A stretch of 45,159 nucleotides of DNA. It comes from Oscillospiraceae bacterium (lineage in GTDB: Bacteria > Bacillota > Clostridia > Oscillospirales > Oscillospiraceae). Below, one piece after another: positions 7,000 to 15,321 of the stretch. The notes under the pieces are model-generated. The model worked only from the letters and a program-made list of their open reading frames with translations. It searched no databases and was not told the DNA's origin. Position 1 is the first letter of the stretch, and the number at the start of each line of letters is the position of its first letter. Position numbers and translations under genes: made by a program. Location of the stretch: assembly GCA_902798545.1 (NCBI GenBank), contig CADBWQ010000019.1, forward strand, positions 1-45,159, written 5' to 3'.

Positions 7000-8757
7000 T
7001 CAGTCTTCGTAGATGGAGCCGGTGACCGCATGCAGGGAGGCGAGACGCGCAAAGCAGACGGTCTTGCCCTGGGCGGTGCCGCCGAACATCTGGGGATAGC
7101 TGTTGGAGAAGAAGCCGCCCATGTCGTTGCCGACCACATAGAGGCCGGGAATGGCGGTGCCGTCCGGCTTGATGGCCTCGAGATTGGTGTTGACACGGAC
7201 ACCGTTCATCGTGGCAAGGAGCCAGCTGCCGAGCGCGATGCCATAGAAGGGGCCTTCTTTGATCGGGGTCATATCCTTCTTCTGCTTGCCGAAGTCGAGG
7301 TCGACGCCCTTGTCGCAGAGTTCGTTGTAGCGCTCGATGCTCTTGAGGAAGTTCTCTTTGTACTCGCCCTCAAAGCCCAGCTTGTCAGCCAGCTCATCGA
7401 GCGTGTCCGCCTGCATCAGCTTGCCGCTGTCGAGAGCGGGCTTGATGTAGACATCATAGAACTGATCGCCATCCTTGCAGGGCATGACGTTGGGGAGAAC
7501 CTCACTGTTGCGGGCACCCGGAACAGCGACGACACGGCTGCAGATCGTGGTGTGGAAGGCCACGACATCGGACCAGTAGTTGCTGTCGAAAATCTGGAAG
7601 CCAAAGTGGCCGGGCTGGGTCAGCCAGCTGTTGATGTGGTAGTCGTAGGTGTTGTCTTCGTTGCAGAAACGCTCACCGTGGGTGTTCAGGTTCAGCCAGG
7701 GCTGGCTGCCGGGCCACCAGATGTCGCCGAGGCCGCTGGTGTAGGGTGCGCCGGTGTGGTGATCCAGATCGACGGCTGCGCGGTCGAAGGCAACGCCGCC
7801 GGAATGGTTGCGGTCGATGTCGGCGCCGGCCCACATGGCCATCTTGATGCCGTCGCCCATGGCGAAGCCGCAGCCGAGGTTGTTGCAGATGACGTCCTTA
7901 TCGCGATAACGCAGTGCGTCCATCATCTCCGGATTGCCGCCGTAGCCGCCGGTGGAGAGAATGACGCCCTTCGCAGCGTTGATCTGGACGAAGGCTCCAT
8001 CCTTCTTCTGAACGATGATGCCGGTGACTCTGCCGTCGTCATCCTGAATCAGCTGTTTGGCGGTGTGCTCCCACATGATGGTGCCGCCCTTTTCCTCAAT
8101 GATCTCGACCCACTTGGGGTTGGCAATCTGAGAGCCCATGCGGTTCGGGCCGAGTTCCTCAAAAGTCTCATAGACGGTATGGGTCTGGGGCTTGTTCATG
8201 AAACGGCAGTCCTTCATGTCCGTCTCGAGAAACATGTGGACACCCTTGCGCTCCATCTGATCGATAAACCAGTCCATGGTGCGGCCGGAATTGAAGAGCC
8301 AGAGATTGATGAGGCGCTGGTCGCACTCGTAACCCGCATAGCGGCAGATCTCGTTGGAGATCTCCAGCAGTTCTTCGTCGGTGTAGGAGATGCCGTACTG
8401 CTCGTTCATGAGCTTGGTGTTGTAGGCACCCATCTCGCCGGCCCAGGTGATGACCATGGCGTTTTTCTCGATCAGAGTGACTTTGGCGCCCAGATCTGCA
8501 GCGGATGCGGCAGCGACCAGACCGCCGTTGCCTGCGCCGACGACAACAACGTCGGTCTCGACGGTCTCGGCGATGTCGGTGATGGGATCGGGTTTGGCAA
8601 AGTACTTTGCATCGTACCAGGTAGTGCTCTTTTCTTCCGCCGCTGTCGGGGCGTCTTCGGCAAACGCGATACCGCTTGTCGCTCCGGCGAGCGCAGCCGT
8701 CAGCGCACCTGCCGCCGCGCCCTTCAGAAAGTCTCTTCTGCTGATTTCTTTGGACAT
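7000..8757 (-). CDS. Tat-exported FAD oxidoreductase, fumarate reductase flavoprotein family
   Basis: A 585-residue flavoprotein. The N-terminus is a twin-arginine signal: SRRDFLKG at residues 6-13, a hydrophobic stretch and an AFA cleavage site near 33, so the folded protein is exported through Tat. The dinucleotide-binding loop GAGNGG is at 74-79, followed by the acidic ribose residue in LIEKN. The C-terminus carries the second FAD segment GLYVVGNDMGGFFSNSYP. Relatives reduce fumarate, urocanate, cinnamate-like acids or steroids, or oxidise the reverse. There is no FMN-binding or heme domain in the chain, so it needs a separate electron donor. AGGAGG precedes the ATG by 7 bases. Confidence 0.88.
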   Translation of the reverse strand: MSKEISRRDFLKGAAAGALTAALAGATSGIAFAEDAPTAAEEKSTTWYDAKYFAKPDPITDIAETVETDVVVVGAGNGGLVAAASAADLGAKVTLIEKNAMVITWAGEMGAYNTKLMNEQYGISYTDEELLEISNEICRYAGYECDQRLINLWLFNSGRTMDWFIDQMERKGVHMFLETDMKDCRFMNKPQTHTVYETFEELGPNRMGSQIANPKWVEIIEEKGGTIMWEHTAKQLIQDDDGRVTGIIVQKKDGAFVQINAAKGVILSTGGYGGNPEMMDALRYRDKDVICNNLGCGFAMGDGIKMAMWAGADIDRNHSGGVAFDRAAVDLDHHTGAPYTSGLGDIWWPGSQPWLNLNTHGERFCNEDNTYDYHINSWLTQPGHFGFQIFDSNYWSDVVAFHTTICSRVVAVPGARNSEVLPNVMPCKDGDQFYDVYIKPALDSGKLMQADTLDELADKLGFEGEYKENFLKSIERYNELCDKGVDLDFGKQKKDMTPIKEGPFYGIALGSWLLATMNGVRVNTNLEAIKPDGTAIPGLYVVGNDMGGFFSNSYPQMFGGTAQGKTVCFARLASLHAVTGSIYED

Positions 8758-8808
8758 TTGTACTCCTCCTAATATGTTTTTTTGAGCAAGATATGCAGGA
8801 ATGAAACT

Positions 8809-8838
8809 ATCATATCACAGGATACCATATGATTTCAA
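8809..8838 (-). promoter_or_regulatory. Sigma-A promoter of the Tat FAD oxidoreductase
   Basis: On the minus strand TTGAAA (8833-8838) and TATGAT (8809-8814) are 18 bases apart, and TG stands one base before the -10, giving an extended -10. The transcript would have a leader of about 45 bases. Confidence 0.55.
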
Positions 8839-8907
8839 CAACAGCAATTGATAAAGAGACAAAAATACTGTGGAATATTACCTGTAACAGGCTGCTGTAC
8901 AGCTGTG

Positions 8908-8940
8908 AAGCCAGGGATCCGACCTGCGGATCCCTGGCTT
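8908..8940. repeat. 14-bp perfect inverted repeat between divergent units
   Basis: AAGCCAGGGATCCG (8908-8921) pairs with 8927-8940 around a 5-base loop. It is not followed by a U tract on either strand and no gene ends beside it. It lies between the promoter of the FAD oxidoreductase and the promoter of the aldehyde oxidoreductase unit. The rest of 8839-9044 is AT-rich and shows no gene. Confidence 0.6.
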
Positions 8941-9044
8941 TGAGAAAGACGGAGAGAAAAGGATGATCTGAAAAAACATCAAAAATTTGTACATTTTCAA
9001 CAAAATCCAACTGTGATTTTTAGCGAATTGTTTTTTGATGTAAG

Positions 9045-9073
9045 TTGCGGTTTCCCACTGCGGGGCATACAAT
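9045..9073 (+). promoter_or_regulatory. Candidate promoter of the aldehyde oxidoreductase unit
   Basis: TTGCGG (9045-9050) and TACAAT (9068-9073) are separated by 17 bases. The -10 matches five of six positions; the -35 matches only its first three. The leader to ATG 9111 would be about 30 bases. Confidence 0.45.
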
Positions 9074-9110
9074 AGTAGAAGAGAAACTGTGTAAAGCTGG
9101 TGAATCACAG

Positions 9111-9374
9111 ATGGATCATAAAGATAACGAGCTTTTTGAAATCTCAGCAACGACTGTAACTGTCGAAGTGAAGGATGCATATACCGGGGAAATATTCCGA
9201 AGGGAACTGCCCATCGACTATTACGAGAATGCAAACTTCCTGAAACTGAGCGGTGAAAACATGGACGGCAGCGTCTCGCAGCTGATCTTTTACACACCCC
9301 GCGGGATTCAGCGGGTGAAGGACCTGACAGGAAAAGGCTTCGATCACGATCCCTGCGGTGGCCACAGTCACTGA
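9111..9374 (+). CDS. Small conserved-looking protein with Cys/His tail, next to mop
   Basis: An 87-residue acidic protein of unknown family. The first part looks like a beta-rich domain (TTVTVEVKDAYTGEIFRRELPIDYYENANFLKLSGENMDGS is the middle, given in two overlapping stretches here only in outline), and the chain ends HDPCGGHSH, a short segment with three His and one Cys that could hold a metal. ATG 9111 has a weak GGTGA site; the longer frame upstream has no start support. The gene is 66 bases before the aldehyde oxidoreductase start, behind the same promoter, so a role in that system is plausible but is inferred from position only. Confidence 0.6.
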   Translation: MDHKDNELFEISATTVTVEVKDAYTGEIFRRELPIDYYENANFLKLSGENMDGSVSQLIFYTPRGIQRVKDLTGKGFDHDPCGGHSH

Positions 9375-9440
9375 AATTCAATCTGTGCAATACCCTTGTA
9401 AAAGGCTGCAATATATTTTTCAATATCAAGGAGGTACAAA

Positions 9441-12197
9441 ATGGTAAGAAAAACACTTGTCATCAACGGCGTGACCCGCAACCTGGTCCTGGCTGAGGAC
9501 GAGACCCTTGCAAAGGTCCTGCGTGAGCATCTGCTGCTCACCGGCTGCAAGATCGGCTGCGGCGAAGGCCATTGCGGCGCCTGCAACGTCATCATGAACG
9601 GCAAGGTCACCAAGTCCTGCATCGTGAAGATGAGCAAGGTTCCCGACAACGCGGAGATCACCACCATCGAGGGTGTCGGCACCCTCAGCGACATGCATCC
9701 CCTGCAGGTCGCCTGGATGGCGCATGGCTGCGCCCAGTGCGGCTTCTGCACCCCGGGCTTCATCATCAGCGCGAAGGTCCTGCTGGAGCAAAACCCGAAC
9801 CCGACCCGCGAAGAGGTCCGCGACTGGTTCAACAAGACCCGCAACCTCTGCCGCTGCACCGGCTACAAGCCCATCGTCGACGCCGTCATGGATGCCGCCG
9901 CGGTGATGCGCGGTGAGATGACCAAGGAAGACCTGGTCTTCAAGCCCACCGGCGACAGCATCAAGGGCACCAAGTACATCCGTCCTTCCGCAGCCCAGAA
10001 GGTCACCGGTACCTGGGACTTCGGCGCAGACGACGCGCTGAAGATGCCGGGCTGCCTGCGTCTGGCTCTGACCCAGGCGAAGGTTTCCCACGCCAACATC
10101 AAGTCCATCGACACTTCCGAAGCTGAGAAAATGCCCGGCGTTGTCAAGGTCATCACCTACAAGGACATCCTGGCTGCCGGCGGCACCAACCAGATCAACG
10201 GCCTCGTCATGCTGCCGAAGCACAACAAGACCGACGGTTTCGAGCGTCCGGTCCTGTGTTCTGACAAGATCTTCCAGTTTGGTGATGCCATCGCCATTGT
10301 CGCCGCTGACACTGAAGAGCATGCGCGCGCTGCTGCCGATGCCGTCAAGGTCGATATCGAGGAACTGCCCGCCTACATGAGCGCACTCGACGCCATGGCC
10401 CCCGACGCCATCGAGATCCATCCGGGTACCCCGAACGTCTTCTATGAGACCAACTGCATCAAGGGACCGGACTTCGACTGGGACAGCATTCCCGATGCCC
10501 AGCAGGTCGAGATCGAGAGCTACTGCTCCCGCCAGCCGCACCTGCACCTCGAGCCGGACAACGGCTACGGCTACATCGATGAGGACGGCATGATCACGAT
10601 TCACTCCAAGTCCATCGGTATCCACCTGCACATGCCGATGATCGCGGCCGCCATCGGCGATCCAGAGATGAAGAAGCTGCGCATCATCCAGAACCACGCC
10701 GGCGGCACCTTCGGCTACAAGTTCTCCCCGACGAACGAAGCTCTCATCGGCGCGGCCGTCAAGATTCTGGGCGTTCCGGTGTCCCTGAACTTCAACCAGT
10801 TCCAGAACATCACCTACACCGGCAAGCGCTCCCCGGCCTTCATGCACATCAAGCTGGCGGCCGACAAGAACGGCAAGCTGCTGGCACTCTGGGGCGACAA
10901 CTATGTCGACCACGGCCCGTATTCCGAGTTCGGCGATCTGCTGACCATGCGTCTGAGCCAGTTCACCGGCGCCGGCTACGGCATCAACTCCATCCGCAAC
11001 AAGAGCCAGACGGTCTTCACAAACCACGCCTGGGGCTCCGCCTTCCGTGCCTATGGTTCTCCGCAGTCCTTCATGGGTTCTGAAATCGCCATCGACTGCC
11101 TCGCTGCCAAGATGGGCATCGATCCGTTCGAGATGCGCGCGATGAACTGCTACAAGGAGTCGGAAGGCACCACCATTCCGACCGGCTATGCACCGGATGT
11201 CTACTGCGAAGAGGCCCTGTTCGACAAGGCCCGTCCGCTGTACGAGGCCGGCAAGAAGAGAGTTGCCGAGAAGAACGCCGCTTCCGACGGACGTTATAAA
11301 TACGGCATCGGCGTTTCCCTCGGTGTCTACGGCTGCGGCCTTGACGGTGTGGACTCCTCCTCTGCATTTGCCGAGCTGAATCCGGACGGAACCGTGACCA
11401 TCTTCGTATCCTGGGAGGATCACGGCCAGGGAGCCGACATGGGTGCTCTCGCCTCTGCACATGAAACCCTGCGCCAGGCAGGCATCAAGCCCGAGCAGAT
11501 CCGCCTGGTCATGAACGACACCAAGTATACGCCGAACTCCGGACCTGCCGGCGGCTCCCGCTCCCAGGTCATGTCCGGTAACGCCTGCCGTCTCGCAGCA
11601 GAAGCCCTCATTGCTGAGATGAAGAAGGACGACGGAACTTTCCGCACCTATGAAGAGATGGTCGCCGATGGCAAGAAGCTGAAGGTCGAAGGCAACTGGG
11701 TCACCACCTACTGCGCCGACCACCCGGTGGATCAGGACACCGCACAGGGCGAGCCCTTTGCCACCTACATGTACACCATCTTCCTGCCCGAAGTCTGTGT
11801 CGATACCCAGACCGGCAAGGTCAAGGTCGAGAAGTTCACCTGCGTAGCGGACGTCGGCACCATTATGAACAAGCTGCTGGTCGACGGCAACTTCTACGGC
11901 GGCCTTGCTCAGGGCATCGGCCTTGCGCTGACAGAAGACTTCGAAGATCTCTCGAAGCACACCAGCCTGCTCAAGTGCGGCATCCCGTACATCAAGGACA
12001 TTCCCGATGACATCGAGCTGCACTTCAACGAGACCTACCGCCCGAACGGCCCCTACGGTGCTGCCGGCTGCGGCGAGGCTCCGCTGGATGCACCGCACCC
12101 GGCCGTCCTGAACGCCATCTTCAATGCCACCGGCGCCCGCGTCACCCGCATCCCGGCCACCCCGGACAAGGTGCTTGCCGCGCTGAAGGCACTCTGA
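9441..12197 (+). CDS. mop: Molybdopterin aldehyde oxidoreductase, two [2Fe-2S] domains fused to Moco domain
   Basis: A 918-residue xanthine-oxidase-family enzyme without a FAD domain, the plan of the 907-residue Desulfovibrio gigas Mop. It hydroxylates aldehydes to acids at a cytosine- or guanine-dinucleotide molybdopterin site. The plant-type cluster ligands Cys40, 45, 48 and 60 and the second cluster ligands Cys100, 103, 137 and 139 sit at the same numbers as in D. gigas Mop. The active-site glutamate is in GCGEAPLD, about residue 879. AAGGAGG stands 6 bases before the ATG. Codon use is extremely biased to C- or G-ending codons, unlike its neighbours, which suggests very high expression. 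Four accessory genes follow. Confidence 0.93.
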   Translation: MVRKTLVINGVTRNLVLAEDETLAKVLREHLLLTGCKIGCGEGHCGACNVIMNGKVTKSCIVKMSKVPDNAEITTIEGVGTLSDMHPLQVAWMAHGCAQCGFCTPGFIISAKVLLEQNPNPTREEVRDWFNKTRNLCRCTGYKPIVDAVMDAAAVMRGEMTKEDLVFKPTGDSIKGTKYIRPSAAQKVTGTWDFGADDALKMPGCLRLALTQAKVSHANIKSIDTSEAEKMPGVVKVITYKDILAAGGTNQINGLVMLPKHNKTDGFERPVLCSDKIFQFGDAIAIVAADTEEHARAAADAVKVDIEELPAYMSALDAMAPDAIEIHPGTPNVFYETNCIKGPDFDWDSIPDAQQVEIESYCSRQPHLHLEPDNGYGYIDEDGMITIHSKSIGIHLHMPMIAAAIGDPEMKKLRIIQNHAGGTFGYKFSPTNEALIGAAVKILGVPVSLNFNQFQNITYTGKRSPAFMHIKLAADKNGKLLALWGDNYVDHGPYSEFGDLLTMRLSQFTGAGYGINSIRNKSQTVFTNHAWGSAFRAYGSPQSFMGSEIAIDCLAAKMGIDPFEMRAMNCYKESEGTTIPTGYAPDVYCEEALFDKARPLYEAGKKRVAEKNAASDGRYKYGIGVSLGVYGCGLDGVDSSSAFAELNPDGTVTIFVSWEDHGQGADMGALASAHETLRQAGIKPEQIRLVMNDTKYTPNSGPAGGSRSQVMSGNACRLAAEALIAEMKKDDGTFRTYEEMVADGKKLKVEGNWVTTYCADHPVDQDTAQGEPFATYMYTIFLPEVCVDTQTGKVKVEKFTCVADVGTIMNKLLVDGNFYGGLAQGIGLALTEDFEDLSKHTSLLKCGIPYIKDIPDDIELHFNETYRPNGPYGAAGCGEAPLDAPHPAVLNAIFNATGARVTRIPATPDKVLAALKAL

Positions 12198-12207
12198 TAC
12201 GCAGTCT

Positions 12208-12261
12208 TTGCAGAAACTGATCGCAATGTTATAATAGAGAGGTCCTTCGGGGCCTCTCTAT
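12208..12261 (+). promoter_or_regulatory. Extended -10 promoter and UUCG-loop hairpin before the accessory genes
   Basis: TTGCAG (12208-12213), 16 bases, then TATAAT (12230-12235) preceded by TGT make an extended -10 promoter. A 12-bp hairpin starts at the -10: 12234-12245 pairs with 12250-12261 around a TTCG tetraloop. No U tract follows, so it is not a classical terminator. It may protect the 3' end of the mop transcript or separate its level from that of the accessory genes, which would then have their own promoter. Confidence 0.6.
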
Positions 12262-12299
12262 GTTCTGAGACCAATTAATGATCGGAGGGAGAAAACGGC

Positions 12300-14594
12300 A
12301 TGCCCGGGATTCAGGAACGTGGCTCCACCCACGTGTATAAAGTCAATAAGATCTCCAAGGAAGAAATGGAGAGCATGGTGGCGCGCTGTGTCTATGAAGA
12401 TCCGCCCTTCTGCAGCGCGGCCTGCCCGCTGAAGCTGGATACCCGCGCGTTCCTGAAGGCGGCGGCGGGCGGAGATTTCAAGAAAGCCCTTCAGCTTTAT
12501 GAAAAGGCGACTCCGTTTCCTCTGATCCTGTCGATGGGCTGTGAAGCGCCCTGCGAGGCAAAGTGCCGTCTGTGTGAGCGCGGAGACGGAATCGCAGTGC
12601 GAGCGGTGGAAGCCGCGGCAGCGCGCTATGGCCAGGTGTCGAAGCTTGGGAGCGTTTTCCGAACAAAGAAGAAAAAAACCGTCGCAGTACTGGGGTCCGG
12701 CCTGTTTCCGCTGTTTCTCGCAGGAGAACTGGAGAAAAAAGCCTATCCTGTAACGGTTTTCTGCGAACAGGAAAACCTGGAGGCCTTCCTGCACTGTGAG
12801 ACGGAGTTCCTCGATGAAGAGGCTTTTTCACTGGAACTCAAACGCCTGAAAGGAAAGGATATCCAGTTCTTCTTCAGCTGTGACCTGGACGAGTCTTTTT
12901 TTGCTGTGCAGCGGGAAGTGTTTGATGTGCTCTGTGCCTCTGAGGCGGTGGCAAAGAGACTCTTTCCACAGGCGAAGATGGACCCCGGTCTCATGCTCAT
13001 GGAGACGGAGAAGCTGGTCACAGGCATCGGATCCGGTGTTATGGCCGCTGCTTTCGGAGCGAAAAAAGCTGCCATCACCGTGGACCGTCTGGCACAGAAT
13101 CTGGATCCGCGCAACATGCGCGGCAGCGAAGGCCCCGTGGAGAGCAGGCTCTATACCGATCTCGATGAGGCGACAGCGCTTTCACGCATCCCAATGAGCG
13201 GCAAGGGCTACACGGCGGAAGAAGCTGCAGATGAGGCGAAGCGCTGCATCCAGTGTCACTGTGAGGAGTGCATGAAAAGCTGCGCCTATCTGAAGCATTA
13301 TAAGAAATATCCGGGACTTCTGTCCAAGGAGATCTACAACAATACACAGATCATCATGGGCGATCACCAGCTCAATAAGCCCATGAATGCCTGCACCCTC
13401 TGCGGACAGTGCACGGTGGTCTGCCCCAACGGCTTTGACATGGCGCACGTCTGTGCGGTTGCCCGGCGAAATATGGTCTCTACAGACAAGATGCCGCTTG
13501 CTCCGCACGAATTTGCGCTGATGGATATGCTGTTCTCCAACGGCGACGCCTTCCTCAGCCGGCAGCAGCCGGGCTTTGAGACCTGCCGGTATGTCTTCTT
13601 CCCCGGATGCCAGGCATCGGCGATTGCACCGGAGACCGTGAAGGCGGCTTATCTGGATCTCTGCGAGCGCCTGGAGGGCGGAGTGGCTCTGATGCTGGGC
13701 TGCTGCGGCGCGATCTGCGACTGGGCCGGGCGCTATGAGATGCAGGACAGCACGAGAGAATTTCTCCTCACAGAACTCTCAAAACTCGGGAATCCGGTCA
13801 TCATTGCCGGCTGTCCCAGTTGCCGGAAGGAGCTTACGGAATCCGTCGGCGGAGAGGTTATCGGGATCTGGGATGTGCTGGAAGAGATCGGCCTGCCAGA
13901 GGGCGCGCGAGGTCTGGAACGACCTGCAGCGCTGCACGATGCCTGCGGCGCCCGCGGTGATGCACACACCCAGGAGATCATCCGGGATCTCGCCCGAAAG
14001 CTGGGGGTGGAGCTGATAGAGACAGACTATTCCGGAGACCGCGCGCCCTGCTGTGGCTATGGTGGACTTACGGCTTATGCCAATCCGGAAGTCGCCGATG
14101 AGATTACAAAGAAGGCGCTGGAACGCTCCGACGCGCCGTATGTCTCGTACTGCATGGCCTGCCGGGACCGCTTTGCCCGGCAGGGGCGGGAGTCCCGTCA
14201 TATTCTGGAACTGGTCTATGGAACGGACGCAGGTACACCGCCGGATATCAGCGAGAAGAGATACAATCGCCTGAACCTGAAGAGGGAGCTCCTGTGGGAG
14301 CTGTGGCGGGAGGAGACCGCAGAGATGAAGCTGGATTTTGATCTGAAATACACCGAAGAAGCCCGTCGGCTCATGGATGGGCGTATGATCCTGACGGACG
14401 ATGTGATCGCCGTACTGAACGACTACAGAGAAACCGGAGAGGCGATTCTGGACTCGGAAACCGGCCTGATGATCGCCCGCAAGCGCCTCGGGAATGCCAC
14501 CTTCTGGGTGAAGTTTACCGAGAACGGAGAGAATGCCTTTACCGTGCACGGGGCTTACAGCCACCGGATGAATGTGGTCAGGAGGGAAGGCTGA
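12300..14594 (+). CDS. Multi-Fe-S redox protein, pyridine nucleotide-disulfide oxidoreductase/dicluster type
   Basis: A 764-residue redox protein. Residues 30-92 hold a Cys-rich GltD/dihydropyrimidine-dehydrogenase-like Fe-S domain (C30, C38, C42, C81, C85, C89, C92). A Rossmann-like segment starts at TVAVLGSGLFP (127) but its glycine loop is altered. Next come CIQCHCEECMKSC and the ferredoxin-type CTLCGQCTVVCP, then a HdrB-like part with GCCG, CPSCRKEL and the pair DACGAR / CCGYGG. It is the protein that stands beside Mop in Desulfovibrio (DVU_1558 type) and probably links the enzyme to an electron carrier or takes part in maturation. GGAGGG is upstream. The stop overlaps the next start (TGATG). 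Confidence 0.8.
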   Translation: MPGIQERGSTHVYKVNKISKEEMESMVARCVYEDPPFCSAACPLKLDTRAFLKAAAGGDFKKALQLYEKATPFPLILSMGCEAPCEAKCRLCERGDGIAVRAVEAAAARYGQVSKLGSVFRTKKKKTVAVLGSGLFPLFLAGELEKKAYPVTVFCEQENLEAFLHCETEFLDEEAFSLELKRLKGKDIQFFFSCDLDESFFAVQREVFDVLCASEAVAKRLFPQAKMDPGLMLMETEKLVTGIGSGVMAAAFGAKKAAITVDRLAQNLDPRNMRGSEGPVESRLYTDLDEATALSRIPMSGKGYTAEEAADEAKRCIQCHCEECMKSCAYLKHYKKYPGLLSKEIYNNTQIIMGDHQLNKPMNACTLCGQCTVVCPNGFDMAHVCAVARRNMVSTDKMPLAPHEFALMDMLFSNGDAFLSRQQPGFETCRYVFFPGCQASAIAPETVKAAYLDLCERLEGGVALMLGCCGAICDWAGRYEMQDSTREFLLTELSKLGNPVIIAGCPSCRKELTESVGGEVIGIWDVLEEIGLPEGARGLERPAALHDACGARGDAHTQEIIRDLARKLGVELIETDYSGDRAPCCGYGGLTAYANPEVADEITKKALERSDAPYVSYCMACRDRFARQGRESRHILELVYGTDAGTPPDISEKRYNRLNLKRELLWELWREETAEMKLDFDLKYTEEARRLMDGRMILTDDVIAVLNDYRETGEAILDSETGLMIARKRLGNATFWVKFTENGENAFTVHGAYSHRMNVVRREG

Positions 14595-14815
14595 TGGCGA
14601 TCGAGAGAAACTATTACACCATCGACCCGGAGGGCAAGCTGGAATGCATGAAGTGCCATGTCCCGCTTATTAAAGGGAAGGCCAAGTTTATGTATCTTGA
14701 CAACGGATTTCCGGTGGAGCTGCCGGTGTGTCCGGTCTGCGGCTTTGTCTATGTGCCGGAGGAACTGGCCCTTGGCAAGGTGCTCTCCGTGGAGAAAGCA
14801 CTGGAAGACAAGTAA
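14594..14815 (+). CDS. Rubredoxin-like small redox protein, DVU_1557/CLJU family
   Basis: A 73-residue protein with two CxxC pairs, C18-x2-C21 (ECMKCHVP) and C46-x2-C49 (LPVCPVCGFVYVPEEL), the spacing of a rubredoxin-like or zinc-ribbon knuckle. Such small proteins accompany Mop-type aldehyde oxidoreductases in Desulfovibrio and clostridia. It could be an electron carrier with one iron or a structural zinc protein. The ATG overlaps the stop of the upstream large Fe-S gene by one base, so translation is coupled. It has no signal peptide and should be cytoplasmic. Confidence 0.8.
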   Translation: MAIERNYYTIDPEGKLECMKCHVPLIKGKAKFMYLDNGFPVELPVCPVCGFVYVPEELALGKVLSVEKALEDK

Positions 14816-14837
14816 AAGAACACAGGAGGCATAAAAC

Positions 14838-15263
14838 ATGGATCTGTTTGACCGCGTGATTGAGCTTGGCCGCTACGGTTATTCCTGCGGACAGATACTG
14901 GCAAAGCTGATGCTGGAAGCCACGGGAGAGGAAAATCCCGCACTTGTGAGGGCACTGGGCGGTCTCGACGGCGGTGTCGGCTATTCCAAGGGCTGCTGCG
15001 GCTGCATGACCGGCGGTGCCTGCCTGATCTCCTGTTTCACCGGGAAGGGTGAGGATTTCGAGTATGAAAACCCTGCCCACAAGCCGGCACTGGGAGAGTT
15101 TACGCAGTGGTTCCAAGATGAGATCACCGCGGATTACGGCGGCATCAACTGCGAGGACATCATCGGTACGGACCCTGCGAAGCGGGTGGAGTACTGCCCG
15201 CAGATCATGGCGGCGAGCTTTGAAAAATGCATGGAAATTCTCGAGGAGAAAGGCCTTCTCTGA
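14838..15263 (+). CDS. C-GCxxG-C-C family protein, DVU_1555 type
   Basis: A 141-residue protein of the C-GCAxxG-C-C redox family. The N-terminal Cys17 (YSCGQILAKLML) is followed by the glycine-rich block LGGLDGGVGYSKGCCGCMTGG with Cys53, 54 and 56, then Cys62 and Cys66, and further Cys at 105, 120 and 131. The family is thought to bind a metal cluster or act in sulfur or selenium chemistry; its exact role is unknown. CAGGAGG lies 9 bases upstream. The conserved place directly after the rubredoxin-like gene supports a role in making or serving the aldehyde oxidoreductase. Confidence 0.8.
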   Translation: MDLFDRVIELGRYGYSCGQILAKLMLEATGEENPALVRALGGLDGGVGYSKGCCGCMTGGACLISCFTGKGEDFEYENPAHKPALGEFTQWFQDEITADYGGINCEDIIGTDPAKRVEYCPQIMAASFEKCMEILEEKGLL

Positions 15264-15321
15264 GAGGGAGAAAGTGCTCAAACAGGAGCAGGACAAAGGC
15301 AGAGACGGGAGAAACGAAAGC

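Noticed and set aside
6922-8772. 616-codon open frame antisense to the Tat FAD oxidoreductase
   Set aside because: Shadow of a real gene with clear Tat and FAD motifs. The antisense product is low-complexity and starts inside the terminator region.
9426-12098. 890-codon open frame antisense to the mop gene
   Set aside because: It arises from the strong C/G third-position bias of mop. It has no ribosome site and its product has no recognisable family pattern, while the plus-strand frame has all cluster ligands.
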